Below, piece after piece: positions 6,596 to 13,983 of a stretch of DNA of 14,216 bases. A program made the translations under genes and the position numbers. Each line of letters starts with the position of its first letter. Position 1 is the stretch's first letter. The notes beneath the pieces are model-generated. The model was not told the DNA's origin. It saw only the letters and a list, made by a program, of their open reading frames with translations, and made no database searches. This DNA is from an uncultured Pseudomonadota bacterium (GTDB taxonomy: Bacteria > Pseudomonadota > Gammaproteobacteria > Methylococcales > Methylomonadaceae), in the NCBI GenBank assembly GCA_903904275.1, contig CAIVBX010000258.1, positions 1 to 14,216 of the forward strand, given 5' to 3'.

Positions 6596-8785
6596 TTAAA
6601 AACTGGTTGATAACGTCATTCTAAAACTCAATGGCTCGACGGGATGAAAATGAATATCTTGATTACCGCCAGTGGGACAATCGGTGTCTGTTTTCAAACA
6701 AGAGCCATAGTAATAATCAATCCCGCTGTCTTTTCTACCCAATAAATTGAAGACTTCGGCTTGTAATTTCCAATGTTTATTAAATTCATAACCCATCATC
6801 GCTGACAACATCATCGTTTCTTTTGAACGCACACTGTTATCTTCAATCAAAGCTCTTGGACCAAAATAACGTAATCGTGGACCACCGTAAAACCCACCTA
6901 ATACATCATGAAACGTTGCACCCGAAGCAATAACGGTTTCAGCCGAACCAGGAATATAACTGCCTTCGGCAGGATGCCCTTGAAAACGTGCTTTTGAAAA
7001 ACTTAAATCCGCATCGAATGTTAGCCAATCGGTTGGTGAATAATAGTTTGCTGATTCAATACCATAACGACGACTTGGATGGCTGGCTTCCGTTGTTCCC
7101 GCATCACCCGCAAAAATGAGTTCTGAATCAATATCAAGCCACCAAATCGCTAAGGTACTGTTTAAGCCTTTAATCCAGTTACTACGCATTCCCACTTCTG
7201 CACCATAAGTTCGCGCTAATGGCACGGCTTTTTGAATCGGATTACCATCGGCATCTGTTGTCTTGCCTGTCGAAGGGTCAACAGTTGTATTGACACCGCG
7301 AGCATCGTTACTGTGAAAACCTAATCCACCGTTTAAATAAAATTCCGTTTCAGCCCAAGGACCAAACACCATGCCCAATTTTGGACTGACCAATCCATCG
7401 TAAACAGTCCCGTCGTTTGCAACTTGATTACTTTTTGACACATTAAAACGATAACCGTCGAAACGTAATCCTAAATCCGTCTTGAACCAATTTGTCCACG
7501 TTGTTTTGTTGTCAAAATACGGGCTTAAACTACTTTGCCAAATGGTGTCTTTTCGCGTAATTCCTAAAATTTGTTGTGCTTTGGTTTTTAACAAAGCGTT
7601 ATTGATGTTGTCGTTACGAAATTGCAAACCAAACGTACTTTCAGAATCAAATTGTCCTAATTTATGAAAAATCGTGTGACTTGCTTTTGCGCCTGTGACA
7701 AAACGTTCATCAGGTTGTCCAAATTGGTCGCCATTCACAGGGTCGTCCATGAAATAAGTGAAATTTGAAAATAAATTAAGTTGTGAATACACGCCATACG
7801 CCATGATTTGCGTTTTACTGTTTTTGTCTTGACGATGCCATTCAGATGTCAAACTGTAACGTTGACTCGCGCCACCGTCAGTTGGGTCGATATTGCCAAA
7901 ACGGTCAATTGTCCCATCGGTGACGGCGCGTAAAGGAATTTGATCGGTTGAATTCCAATCGGCTTTATACGCCATACCCGTAACGCTAAAACCATTATTA
8001 CCGTGTTCTTCACTGTATTTTAAAACGCCGTTAAATTTCAAATATTCATTGCTCACGTCCCAAGGTCCACCGTTATGAACCGTTTCGCCTGCATACGCTA
8101 AATGACCATCGCCAACTTTTTGTGACCCCATGACTACACCACGGTAATAATCAAAACTACCGCCTGTAAATTTCACGGTGTGTTCAGGTAAATCACTAAA
8201 ATACTGAATGTTTGCCGAGCCCGCACTCGAAAAATCGCCCGTGTCCGCATAATAATTTCCTTTTTGATACCCGATGGTTTTAATCATTTCAGGAATCAAA
8301 AAGTTGGTATCCATCCAGCCTTGACCATGTGAATGCGACGGTAAATTCACAGGCACGCCGTCAACTTGCGTTAAAAAATCCGTGCCGTGGTCTAAGTTGA
8401 AACCGCGCAAATAATACTGTGACGCTTTACCTTCGCCGCTGTGTTGGCTTGAAATCAAACCTGGTACGGTTTCCAAAACTTCACTTGGTCGTGTCACGGG
8501 ACGATATTTTAATTGTTCCTGTCCGACGTTTCCTTGTGACGCACTTCCAGCGATGCCAATTAGTGATTCTGCTCGTTGCGTAATGACCATATCGTCAAAT
8601 TCAACAGGTTCACTTTCTTTACTACTTTTTTTTGATTTCGCTTTTTTAGTTTTTGTATCTGAATCACTTTCTGCTGTGGCAACATCTTTTTCTGATTCGG
8701 TATATTCCGCGTGCGCGTAAGCTGAAAAACTTGCCAAAATCGCCAACGACAACAGCGTTAATTTAAAAGGATGATTTTTTTTCAT
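6596..8785 (-). CDS. TonB-dependent outer-membrane receptor, probable metal uptake
   Basis: The 729-residue protein has a signal peptide (cut after AYAHA, about residue 26), a charged Lys/Ser/Glu spacer (27-62), a TonB box (about 64-69, DDMVIT), a plug domain (about 75-195, with PSEVLETVPGL and QYYLRGFNLDHGTDF) and a 22-strand-type barrel ending in the C-terminal Phe of outer-membrane proteins. The plug carries LPSHSHGQGW (His151, His153) and His133, and the last loop has HFHP plus a Cys pair (SCLKTDTDC), features that could touch a metal. The ATG at 8785 is chosen over an upstream in-frame ATG at 8827 because GAGGA precedes it and it opens directly into the signal peptide; the upstream start would overlap the preceding gene. 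It is the last gene of the operon. Substrate is not determined by sequence; nickel or cobalt is inferred from the HupE-type neighbours. Confidence 0.9.
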   Translation of the reverse strand: MKKNHPFKLTLLSLAILASFSAYAHAEYTESEKDVATAESDSDTKTKKAKSKKSSKESEPVEFDDMVITQRAESLIGIAGSASQGNVGQEQLKYRPVTRPSEVLETVPGLISSQHSGEGKASQYYLRGFNLDHGTDFLTQVDGVPVNLPSHSHGQGWMDTNFLIPEMIKTIGYQKGNYYADTGDFSSAGSANIQYFSDLPEHTVKFTGGSFDYYRGVVMGSQKVGDGHLAYAGETVHNGGPWDVSNEYLKFNGVLKYSEEHGNNGFSVTGMAYKADWNSTDQIPLRAVTDGTIDRFGNIDPTDGGASQRYSLTSEWHRQDKNSKTQIMAYGVYSQLNLFSNFTYFMDDPVNGDQFGQPDERFVTGAKASHTIFHKLGQFDSESTFGLQFRNDNINNALLKTKAQQILGITRKDTIWQSSLSPYFDNKTTWTNWFKTDLGLRFDGYRFNVSKSNQVANDGTVYDGLVSPKLGMVFGPWAETEFYLNGGLGFHSNDARGVNTTVDPSTGKTTDADGNPIQKAVPLARTYGAEVGMRSNWIKGLNSTLAIWWLDIDSELIFAGDAGTTEASHPSRRYGIESANYYSPTDWLTFDADLSFSKARFQGHPAEGSYIPGSAETVIASGATFHDVLGGFYGGPRLRYFGPRALIEDNSVRSKETMMLSAMMGYEFNKHWKLQAEVFNLLGRKDSGIDYYYGSCLKTDTDCPTGGNQDIHFHPVEPLSFRMTLSTSF

Positions 8786-8807
8786 GATTTCCTCATTGTT
8801 ATTATTT

Positions 8808-9863
8808 TTATAAAAGGGTGCGTTCAATCAACCAATATCCGCCTGCAATGCAGACAATAGTTGAACAAATTGGAACGAAGTATTTTTCGACGAGTGGTTT
8901 TGTGTGTAACCACCAAATGATGGGTAATGAAATCGACGTGACGATTAACTGCCCCGTTTCAACTCCTAAATTAAACGAAAACAACGGCACTAAAATACCC
9001 GTTTCGATGCTGGTGATGTTCATTTCTTGCAGTACGGCAGCAAAGCCAAAACCGTGAATTAACCCGAATGCGAATGTTAGATATTTTCTACCTTCGGGTT
9101 CTTTAACGATGAGATTTTCTAAACCAACATAAACAATCGACGCAGCAATTAACGGTTCAACAATTGTGCTGGGAATGGTGAATGTGTTCGTTCCAGCGAT
9201 AGCTAGCGTAATCGAATGAGCAATCGTGAAAAACGTGATGATGCCGAATGCTGACCAAAAACGATGCGTCACAATTAACAACGCAAACAAAAACAATAAA
9301 TGGTCGTAACCCGTCAAAATGTGTTCAACACCTAAAACAAAAAAATCTTTGAACATTGACGAACTTTCGCCAGCGGCTAAATTTAATTCAATGACGTTAT
9401 CTTGTTGAGTGAGCATTTTCTCGCTCAAACTTTTGCCTGTAGCATCTTTAATCGTAACAACTTGTTTATGGCCATCTGGCAATTTATTCAAAAACAATAA
9501 CTGCATTTTTAAACTGGTCGCTGCGGGTTCGTAATGAAACGAAATGTGCGCGTTGTTTTGCGCGTCAAAGGTCACTTTTTCGATTTCTGTGGGTTTAACA
9601 TTTTGATTGTTTAGCGTCACGTCTAATTCTTTGGAAATTAACGCTGCAACTTCGGGTTTTGCGGCTTCGCGTTCTTCGTTACTGACTTCGGCATCACCGT
9701 CGTTATCCATCGGCGCAAAGGCTTCTGTGTCTTGCAATGCAAACGTCATTGAAACGTCAACTCCTTTTTCGTTCAAAACGACTTCAGCAGAACTCAGACC
9801 TGCATCGTGCGCGAAACTGATTTGTGTTAGAAAAAGCAAAAATAAAAAGCTAATTAACTTCAT
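8808..9863 (-). CDS. HupE/UreJ-family protein with periplasmic EF-hand domain
   Basis: The 351-residue protein has a signal peptide cut after ISFA (residue 18), which would leave His19 as the new N-terminus. A periplasmic domain follows (about 19-170) and then a membrane domain with about 6-7 helices. The periplasmic part holds a textbook EF-hand loop (residues 53-64: Asp53, Asp55, Asp57, Glu64), so calcium binding is likely. The membrane part has the HupE/UreJ motif HILTGYDH (His181, Asp187, His188), then AHSITLA, VGLEN, GLIHGFGFA (His270) and FNLGVETGQL. This is the larger HupE_UreJ_2-type branch. HX5DH is the proposed nickel-binding motif of HupE. The start codon overlaps the exbD stop (ATGA at 9863-9860), so translation is coupled. 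The receptor gene starts 22 bases downstream. Transport function is family-based inference. Confidence 0.88.
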   Translation of the reverse strand: MKLISFLFLLFLTQISFAHDAGLSSAEVVLNEKGVDVSMTFALQDTEAFAPMDNDGDAEVSNEEREAAKPEVAALISKELDVTLNNQNVKPTEIEKVTFDAQNNAHISFHYEPAATSLKMQLLFLNKLPDGHKQVVTIKDATGKSLSEKMLTQQDNVIELNLAAGESSSMFKDFFVLGVEHILTGYDHLLFLFALLIVTHRFWSAFGIITFFTIAHSITLAIAGTNTFTIPSTIVEPLIAASIVYVGLENLIVKEPEGRKYLTFAFGLIHGFGFAAVLQEMNITSIETGILVPLFSFNLGVETGQLIVTSISLPIIWWLHTKPLVEKYFVPICSTIVCIAGGYWLIERTLL

Positions 9864-10270
9864 TGCTCAATGCTCACAAACGCAATTTTAGAAATTCCTG
9901 CGTGTTGCACAGTTGCCATCACTTCCGCAACTTTTGCATAAACCACCGCTTGGTCAGCATACAAATGCACACCGATTTCTGCGTCTTTGGTAAATTCGGA
10001 TTTCAATGCCGTTTCTAATGTTGCTAAATCTGAAATCGGATTTTTGTTTAAGGTAATTTTGCCTTGCGCGTCGATACCAAGTTGCAATGGTTGGGCTTGC
10101 GTATCAGCAACGGTTTCAGTGGTTTTCGGTAATTTCACTTGAACCGATTGCGTTAATAATGGCGCGGTAACGAGCAAAATAATCACCAATACCAACATCA
10201 CGTCCACAAGTGGCGTGACGTTGATTTCACTCATCGCACTTTCATCTTCAGATTGCGGTTTAAAAGCCAT
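9860..10270 (-). CDS. exbD: ExbD-type proton-channel subunit
   Basis: The 136-residue protein has one N-terminal membrane helix and a periplasmic domain. The signature SEINVTPLVDVMLVLVIILL contains the essential membrane Asp (Asp23), and the periplasmic part has VKLPKTTE and the usual ITLNKNPI segment. An upstream in-frame ATG at 10324 would overlap exbB; the start at 10270 is preferred because AAGGGG lies just upstream (complement of 10277-10282), overlapping the exbB stop, and it gives the normal family N-terminus. With ExbB it forms the proton-driven motor that energises TonB. It lies between exbB (10-base gap) and the EF-hand HupE protein (4-base overlap). Confidence 0.95.
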   Translation of the reverse strand: MAFKPQSEDESAMSEINVTPLVDVMLVLVIILLVTAPLLTQSVQVKLPKTTETVADTQAQPLQLGIDAQGKITLNKNPISDLATLETALKSEFTKDAEIGVHLYADQAVVYAKVAEVMATVQHAGISKIAFVSIEQ

Positions 10271-10280
10271 TTCAATCCCC

Positions 10281-10931
10281 TTATTCTTTTGGCAAATCAG
10301 CGACAAGCAAAAAATGCGCGACAAAACTTTCGAGTTGCATCCGTTGTAATTTCACACGACGCAAAAAGAAGTTGTATGCCAACACGGCTGGGACTGCAAC
10401 AGCGATACCGATTGCCGTTGCAACAAGTGCATCACCGATAGGTCCTGCAACAACGTCTAAACTAGTTGAACCACTCGCTGTAATATCGTGCATTGCGTGC
10501 ATAATTCCCATCACTGTTCCGAACAAACCCACAAACGGCGCGGTGCTGCCAATACTCGCGAGCAACGTCAAACCGCTTTCAAGCGTGTGTTGTTCTTTTT
10601 GCAATTGTCCGCGCAAAGCGTGTTCGAGTAATTCGTTAGGATTGCCCGCATATTTGAAACTTTTGCCGCGCAAACGTTGATATTCATCAAGCCAAAACAG
10701 CCCTTCATACGCTAAATGCGATTGCGTACCTTTGAAAATATCATCAGGCAAGCGTTTGGCTTGTTCCATATTTTGCGTATTCCAAAATGCGTCGTTAAAC
10801 ACGTTGTTATTGCGATTGTTAGACATGAATTGCCAAATTTTGTAAAAAATCAGCGTCCACGTCAGCACAGAAAAAATCATCAACGTATAAAATGTAAGGT
10901 CGATAACAAGATGGGTAATTGAATCAGTCAT
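10281..10931 (-). CDS. exbB: ExbB/TolQ-type motor protein
   Basis: The 216-residue protein has three membrane helices: about 8-34, then after a cytoplasmic loop the pair about 120-147 (LLASIGSTAPFVGLFGTVMG) and about 165-190 (GDALVATAIGIAVAVPAVLAY). Both conserved threonines of the channel (in GSTAP and VATAIG) and the GLFGTVMGI motif are present. ExbB pentamers enclose ExbD and drive TonB using the proton gradient at the inner membrane. The start lies 13 bases after the tonB stop. Placement between tonB and exbD marks it as ExbB and not TolQ or MotA. Confidence 0.94.
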   Translation of the reverse strand: MTDSITHLVIDLTFYTLMIFSVLTWTLIFYKIWQFMSNNRNNNVFNDAFWNTQNMEQAKRLPDDIFKGTQSHLAYEGLFWLDEYQRLRGKSFKYAGNPNELLEHALRGQLQKEQHTLESGLTLLASIGSTAPFVGLFGTVMGIMHAMHDITASGSTSLDVVAGPIGDALVATAIGIAVAVPAVLAYNFFLRRVKLQRMQLESFVAHFLLVADLPKE

Positions 10932-10944
10932 TTTTTGTTCCTAA

Positions 10945-11748
10945 TTATTTAGAAGGTTGAAATTTAATAGTTTTATTGCCTTTGAAACTTACGGCTTTAC
11001 CGCCTACAATTTTTGGGTCGAATTCCATTTCTATCAAACTTTCTTTGATTTCAGAAATAACCTCATCGTCGAACATATCCGCAGGTTCAGCATTTTTAAA
11101 CGTTGCATTTTGAACTTTGCCGTCTTCACCGATTGTGAATGTAAAAGATACCGAACCTGCAAAATTGCGCCGCGCGTAACGACGTTGCAAACGTTTTTCA
11201 ATGCTTGAGCAGTTTTCACAACTGCCGCCTGAACTCGCAGAATTTTCCGTATTTTCCGAAGTCGGTGCCGCAGGTTGCGCCACAGGTTTTGTTGCCACTA
11301 TTTGAACAGGCACAGGCGGCGTATAAACGGGCGCAGCCTCAAATTTTGGAATGCTAACTTCGGCATTTTCAGAAACAGTTGTTAAAATTTTCGGTTGTAA
11401 AACAGGTTTTGGCGGAGTGATTTGTTTCACAGGCACAGGTTTTACAATCGGTTTTGGTTTCTCGATTTCTTTTTTCACCGTAGGTTTTACAACAGGCGCT
11501 GGCGGTGGCTCTTTCTCAATGGGTTCTGGTGGCTTAGGTTTTGGTAATGTGACCATTGCCACCTCCATAATTTGCGGCGGCTTTTTCAGAGCATCTTTGG
11601 GTGCGTTTAATAACTCAAGCGCAATCATGCTGTGCAATACAACAACGATTGCTAAAATTAATGCACTACGAAAACGTGAGTTTTTCAGCTCTTGTTTTGA
11701 AGGTTCAAAAACGGGATAACCCGTAAAAGTCGTTTTTGTTGCGTCCAT
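10945..11748 (-). CDS. tonB: TonB energy-transducing protein with CxxC in the linker
   Basis: The 267-residue protein has a cytoplasmic N-terminus, one membrane helix (about 27-47) with the usual His (His39), a long Pro/Lys-rich spacer (about 66-160, many KP and EP dipeptides) and a C-terminal TonB domain (about 183-265: GSVSFTFTIGEDGKV, then IKESLIEMEFDP). Two departures are visible. The familiar YP motif is replaced by RRYARRNFAG, and SCENCSS (Cys177, Cys180) sits just before the C-terminal domain. The gene lies 9 bases after the short hupE gene and 13 before exbB and has no clear ribosome-binding site, so coupled translation is likely. It almost certainly serves the receptor encoded four genes downstream. 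TonB assignment is secure; the role of the cysteines is unknown. Confidence 0.92.
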   Translation of the reverse strand: MDATKTTFTGYPVFEPSKQELKNSRFRSALILAIVVVLHSMIALELLNAPKDALKKPPQIMEVAMVTLPKPKPPEPIEKEPPPAPVVKPTVKKEIEKPKPIVKPVPVKQITPPKPVLQPKILTTVSENAEVSIPKFEAAPVYTPPVPVQIVATKPVAQPAAPTSENTENSASSGGSCENCSSIEKRLQRRYARRNFAGSVSFTFTIGEDGKVQNATFKNAEPADMFDDEVISEIKESLIEMEFDPKIVGGKAVSFKGNKTIKFQPSK

Positions 11749-11757
11749 AATTTTTAA

Positions 11758-12285
11758 TCAGTTAAAACGAAGACGATTTGCCAAATAAACAACTCGCGCA
11801 AATAAAATTCCTGCGATGTGTAGTAATGACGTTGCCGAAATAAAACCTATGCTATAAGACAAAAAGTCTGCCGAATCAGCGATTTCTGCACCGTGCGCGT
11901 AACCATGAAATAATGCGAAAAATCCGACAATTAACGCCGTAATTTTTAAATCAAATTGGACGTTTTTGATTGCAAAAATACTTAACACAAAGCCTGATGA
12001 CAAAATAATTGTTTCAGCGTAATTAAACTCAAATCCTGACATACCAAGCAAACCGCCTAACGCCATAACACTAACGAAAGTAAGCGGTAAAAACCAAAGA
12101 GCAACTCCACGCATTTGCGCTGCCCAAAATCCAACAGCAAGCATTGCAACAATGTGGTCAACACCTTGAAATAGATGTAAAAATCCGCTGTTCCAATCGA
12201 TTGCGGTAAATACCATCGAATGCGCGTGAGCAAATGAAGGTGAAAATAAAAATAACGCTAAAATTTTAGACAAATGAATACGCAT
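11758..12285 (-). CDS. hupE: HupE/UreJ-family permease, short form
   Basis: The 175-residue protein is a typical HupE/UreJ member. It has a signal peptide (cut after FAHA, residue 21), which would leave His22 as N-terminus, and five to six membrane helices. The motifs are HLFQGVDH (His37, Asp43, His44; the HX5DH signature), FHGYAHGAE (His127, His131, Glu134) and LLHIAGI (His156). Family knowledge: HupE in rhizobia and relatives is an inner-membrane nickel permease, and some relatives carry cobalt. The start overlaps the end of the long hupE-like gene by 20 bases, and its Shine-Dalgarno AAGGGG (complement of 12290-12295) is inside that gene. It is 9 bases ahead of tonB. Nickel versus cobalt cannot be told from sequence. 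Confidence 0.9.
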   Translation of the reverse strand: MRIHLSKILALFLFSPSFAHAHSMVFTAIDWNSGFLHLFQGVDHIVAMLAVGFWAAQMRGVALWFLPLTFVSVMALGGLLGMSGFEFNYAETIILSSGFVLSIFAIKNVQFDLKITALIVGFFALFHGYAHGAEIADSADFLSYSIGFISATSLLHIAGILFARVVYLANRLRFN

Positions 12286-13210
12286 AAAAATCCCCTTGGA
12301 ATTTAAATTGAGAAAATGAAAATTGATTTGAACGCGAAAGCGTTAGAAGTACAGCGTAGGAATAAAGCGACAATTGAAACAACGAATGAGCGAAGAATTT
12401 AAAAAAAACAGGTCGTTGTTTTGGATAAAAAACGTAATAAATAAATTGCGAAACTCTAAAAACAAGCAACAACGCACACAAAACGAAATACGTTTTAAGC
12501 GGTTCAAAAATTAGCAAAGTAGCGAAAAGCAGCGGGGAAGTTATTGCGGGCGGTTTCTCAACAGATTGCGTTTCGAGTTGCTCGAACGTTTTTTCTGCAA
12601 TTTGTGTGTAACTTGCCGTCACAGTTTTTGTTAATTCGCTTGGAATGACAACGTTTAAGGCTTGCGCGATGAAAAAAGTAATAGAAAGCAAAATCACTTT
12701 TGCCATTAAAATTCCTGCGCCATGCAACAACAACGTCGCAACCATAAAACCTAATGTGTAAGACATTAAACTTGCGGAAGTTGAAATTTCTGCACCGTGT
12801 GCGTAACCGTGAAAAAAGGCGAAAAACGCGACGATTAAGACGTTAATTTGCGTAGTGAAACGAATTTTGCGAATGATTAAAATACTAAAAACGAAACACG
12901 ATAACGCAATTAAAATTTCTGCGCTCGGCACAGCAAGATAATTCGCCGCCCCTGAAATACCGCCTAAACTCATCACACCAACAAATGTTATCGGCAAAAG
13001 CCAAATTGCTTTGCCTCGAAGTTGCGCCGCCCAAATTCCAACGCCTAACATGGTTACGATGTGATCCCAACCTTCGAGTGGATGTGAAAAGCCGCTGGTT
13101 AAATCGATAACAGAAATATCGGTCATAAAATAAAAAACGCACGCGAAAACGCCCATTAGCAAGAGAGCTAATGCAGAGAAGCGTTTTAAAAATGGCGTTT
13201 TTGTGAACAT
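12266..13210 (-). CDS. HupE/UreJ-like permease with C-terminal membrane extension
   Basis: Residues about 38-180 of this 314-residue protein align along their length with the short HupE next door: HPLEGWDH (His43, Asp49, His50), WAAQLRGKAIW, FFHGYAHGAE (His134, His138, Glu141) and LLHGAGI (His163). The order and spacing point to a tandem duplication. The N-terminus has a membrane segment (about 10-29) with no clear signal-peptidase site. Unlike usual family members of about 190-200 residues, it carries about 120 extra residues: a soluble stretch (about 190-220) and one or two more membrane segments (about 224-262 and 273-292). No known domain is recognised there. It is the first gene of the operon, 26 bases downstream of the predicted transcription start, and no strong Shine-Dalgarno is visible, so the start is somewhat uncertain (Met19 or Met29 are alternatives). 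Confidence 0.82.
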   Translation of the reverse strand: MFTKTPFLKRFSALALLLMGVFACVFYFMTDISVIDLTSGFSHPLEGWDHIVTMLGVGIWAAQLRGKAIWLLPITFVGVMSLGGISGAANYLAVPSAEILIALSCFVFSILIIRKIRFTTQINVLIVAFFAFFHGYAHGAEISTSASLMSYTLGFMVATLLLHGAGILMAKVILLSITFFIAQALNVVIPSELTKTVTASYTQIAEKTFEQLETQSVEKPPAITSPLLFATLLIFEPLKTYFVLCALLLVFRVSQFIYYVFYPKQRPVFFKFFAHSLFQLSLYSYAVLLTLSRSNQFSFSQFKFQGDFYAYSFV

Positions 13211-13220
13211 AAATTCGACT

Positions 13221-13255
13221 ATTTGCGTTGAAAGTGTCGCGCATTCTACGCAAAT
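13221..13255. promoter_or_regulatory. Candidate operator ATTTGCGT-N19-ACGCAAAT
   Basis: Perfect 8-bp inverted repeat arms (13221-13228 and 13248-13255) flank the predicted -10 box and start site of the seven-gene operon, a normal position for a repressor. The arm word also occurs singly inside genes at 7806-7813 and 12846-12853, so chance is not excluded. It does not match the enterobacterial NikR box. Confidence 0.35.
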
Positions 13256-13271
13256 TTAACAAGTTAGCCAA
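13243..13271 (-). promoter_or_regulatory. Predicted promoter of the seven-gene import operon
   Basis: On the minus strand TTGGCT (13271-13266) and TAGAAT (13248-13243) are separated by 17 bases, a good sigma-70 match. Transcription would start near 13236 and leave a leader of about 26 bases before the first ATG, too short for a riboswitch. Confidence 0.5.
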
Positions 13272-13332
13272 ATTTCAACATTCAACGTTTTTTTTAAAAT
13301 TATTTCTAAAAGGGAAATAATTTATTTTCATA

Positions 13333-13361
13333 TTGACGAACAATCAAATTCAATCCATACT
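13333..13361 (+). promoter_or_regulatory. Predicted hemerythrin promoter
   Basis: TTGACG (13333-13338) and CATACT (13356-13361) with a 17-base spacer form a good sigma-70 promoter. The leader to the ATG at 13407 would be about 40 bases. It is divergent from the operon promoter, about 60 bases away. Confidence 0.5.
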
Positions 13362-13406
13362 TTTTTTGCGGTATTTGAAAAATAACTATTTTTTTAGGAG
13401 TACGTT

Positions 13407-13802
13407 ATGGCGTTAATCACTTGGACAGCAGAACAATATGGCACAAACGTTGGCTTTGCAGACGATGAACACAAAATCTTATTCGATAAATTAAACAAAT
13501 TATACGAATTAGCAACAAGCGGGGCGGTGCGTACGGCAATTGGCTCACAATTAGATGATTTAATTGCTTACGTTGTTGACCATTTTGCTCATGAAGAACG
13601 TGAATTAACCGCGAAAGGTTATGCAGCTTTTGATGCTCACAAAGCTGAACACACGGCGTTAATTGGTATTTGTGCAGATTTACAAAAGAAATTTCATGCG
13701 GGTGAAGCTGAAATTACTGAAGAAGTAGGACAATTAGTTAAAGGCTGGTTAGATAGCCATATTCCTACATTTGATAAACCTTACAGTAGCGTACTATCTT
13801 AA
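13407..13802 (+). CDS. Bacteriohemerythrin
   Basis: The 131-residue single-domain protein has all seven expected di-iron ligands: His22 (DDEHK), His59 and Glu63 (HFAHEE), His78 and His82 (HKAEH), and His118 and Asp123 (HIPTFDKPY). It starts with the usual ITWT segment. Family knowledge: bacteriohemerythrins bind O2 reversibly at a di-iron site in the cytoplasm. In methanotrophs one has been shown to deliver oxygen to the particulate methane monooxygenase; in other bacteria the role may be sensing or storage. AGGAG lies 8 bases before the ATG, and the gene has its own promoter and terminator, so it is monocistronic. No signal-output domain is attached, which favours oxygen carriage over sensing. 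Confidence 0.95.
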   Translation: MALITWTAEQYGTNVGFADDEHKILFDKLNKLYELATSGAVRTAIGSQLDDLIAYVVDHFAHEERELTAKGYAAFDAHKAEHTALIGICADLQKKFHAGEAEITEEVGQLVKGWLDSHIPTFDKPYSSVLS

Positions 13803-13820
13803 AAAAATCAAATAAAATAA

Positions 13821-13855
13821 AGGGTTGCAAGTTTTACAACTTGCAACCCTTTTTT
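13821..13855 (+). terminator. Rho-independent terminator of the hemerythrin gene
   Basis: AGGGTTGCAAGTT (13821-13833) and AACTTGCAACCCT (13838-13850) form a perfect 13-bp stem with a TTAC loop followed by a run of T. It lies 18 bases after the stop codon. Confidence 0.95.
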
Positions 13856-13903
13856 ATTGTTCTTTTGCTGAGTTTGGTTATCGCTAATACAAATTAAATA
13901 CCC

Positions 13904-13909
13904 TATAAT
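13904..13909 (+). promoter_or_regulatory. Consensus -10 box ahead of the last gene
   Basis: A perfect TATAAT lies 74 bases before the ATG at 13984, with no good -35 match at normal spacing. Transcription would start near 13916 and leave a leader of about 68 bases. Confidence 0.4.
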
Positions 13910-13983
13910 GCGCCCGTTCTTAACCTACTTTTTTAGTCGGTTTATGAGACATTTCAATCCAATCTCCTCTTTTAAGGAACACA

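Noticed and set aside
11351..11719. Gly/Phe-rich open frame on the plus strand
   Set aside because: It is the mirror of the proline-rich spacer of tonB and has no ribosome-binding site or protein-like domain.
12885..13271. 128-codon minus-strand frame overlapping the long hupE-like gene
   Set aside because: It is in a different frame over the conserved HX5DH region, is rich in Arg, Asn and Phe, and overlaps the predicted promoter.
13211..13406. Possible cobalamin or nickel/cobalt riboswitch ahead of the import operon
   Set aside because: The predicted leader is only about 26 bases and no conserved riboswitch box is visible.
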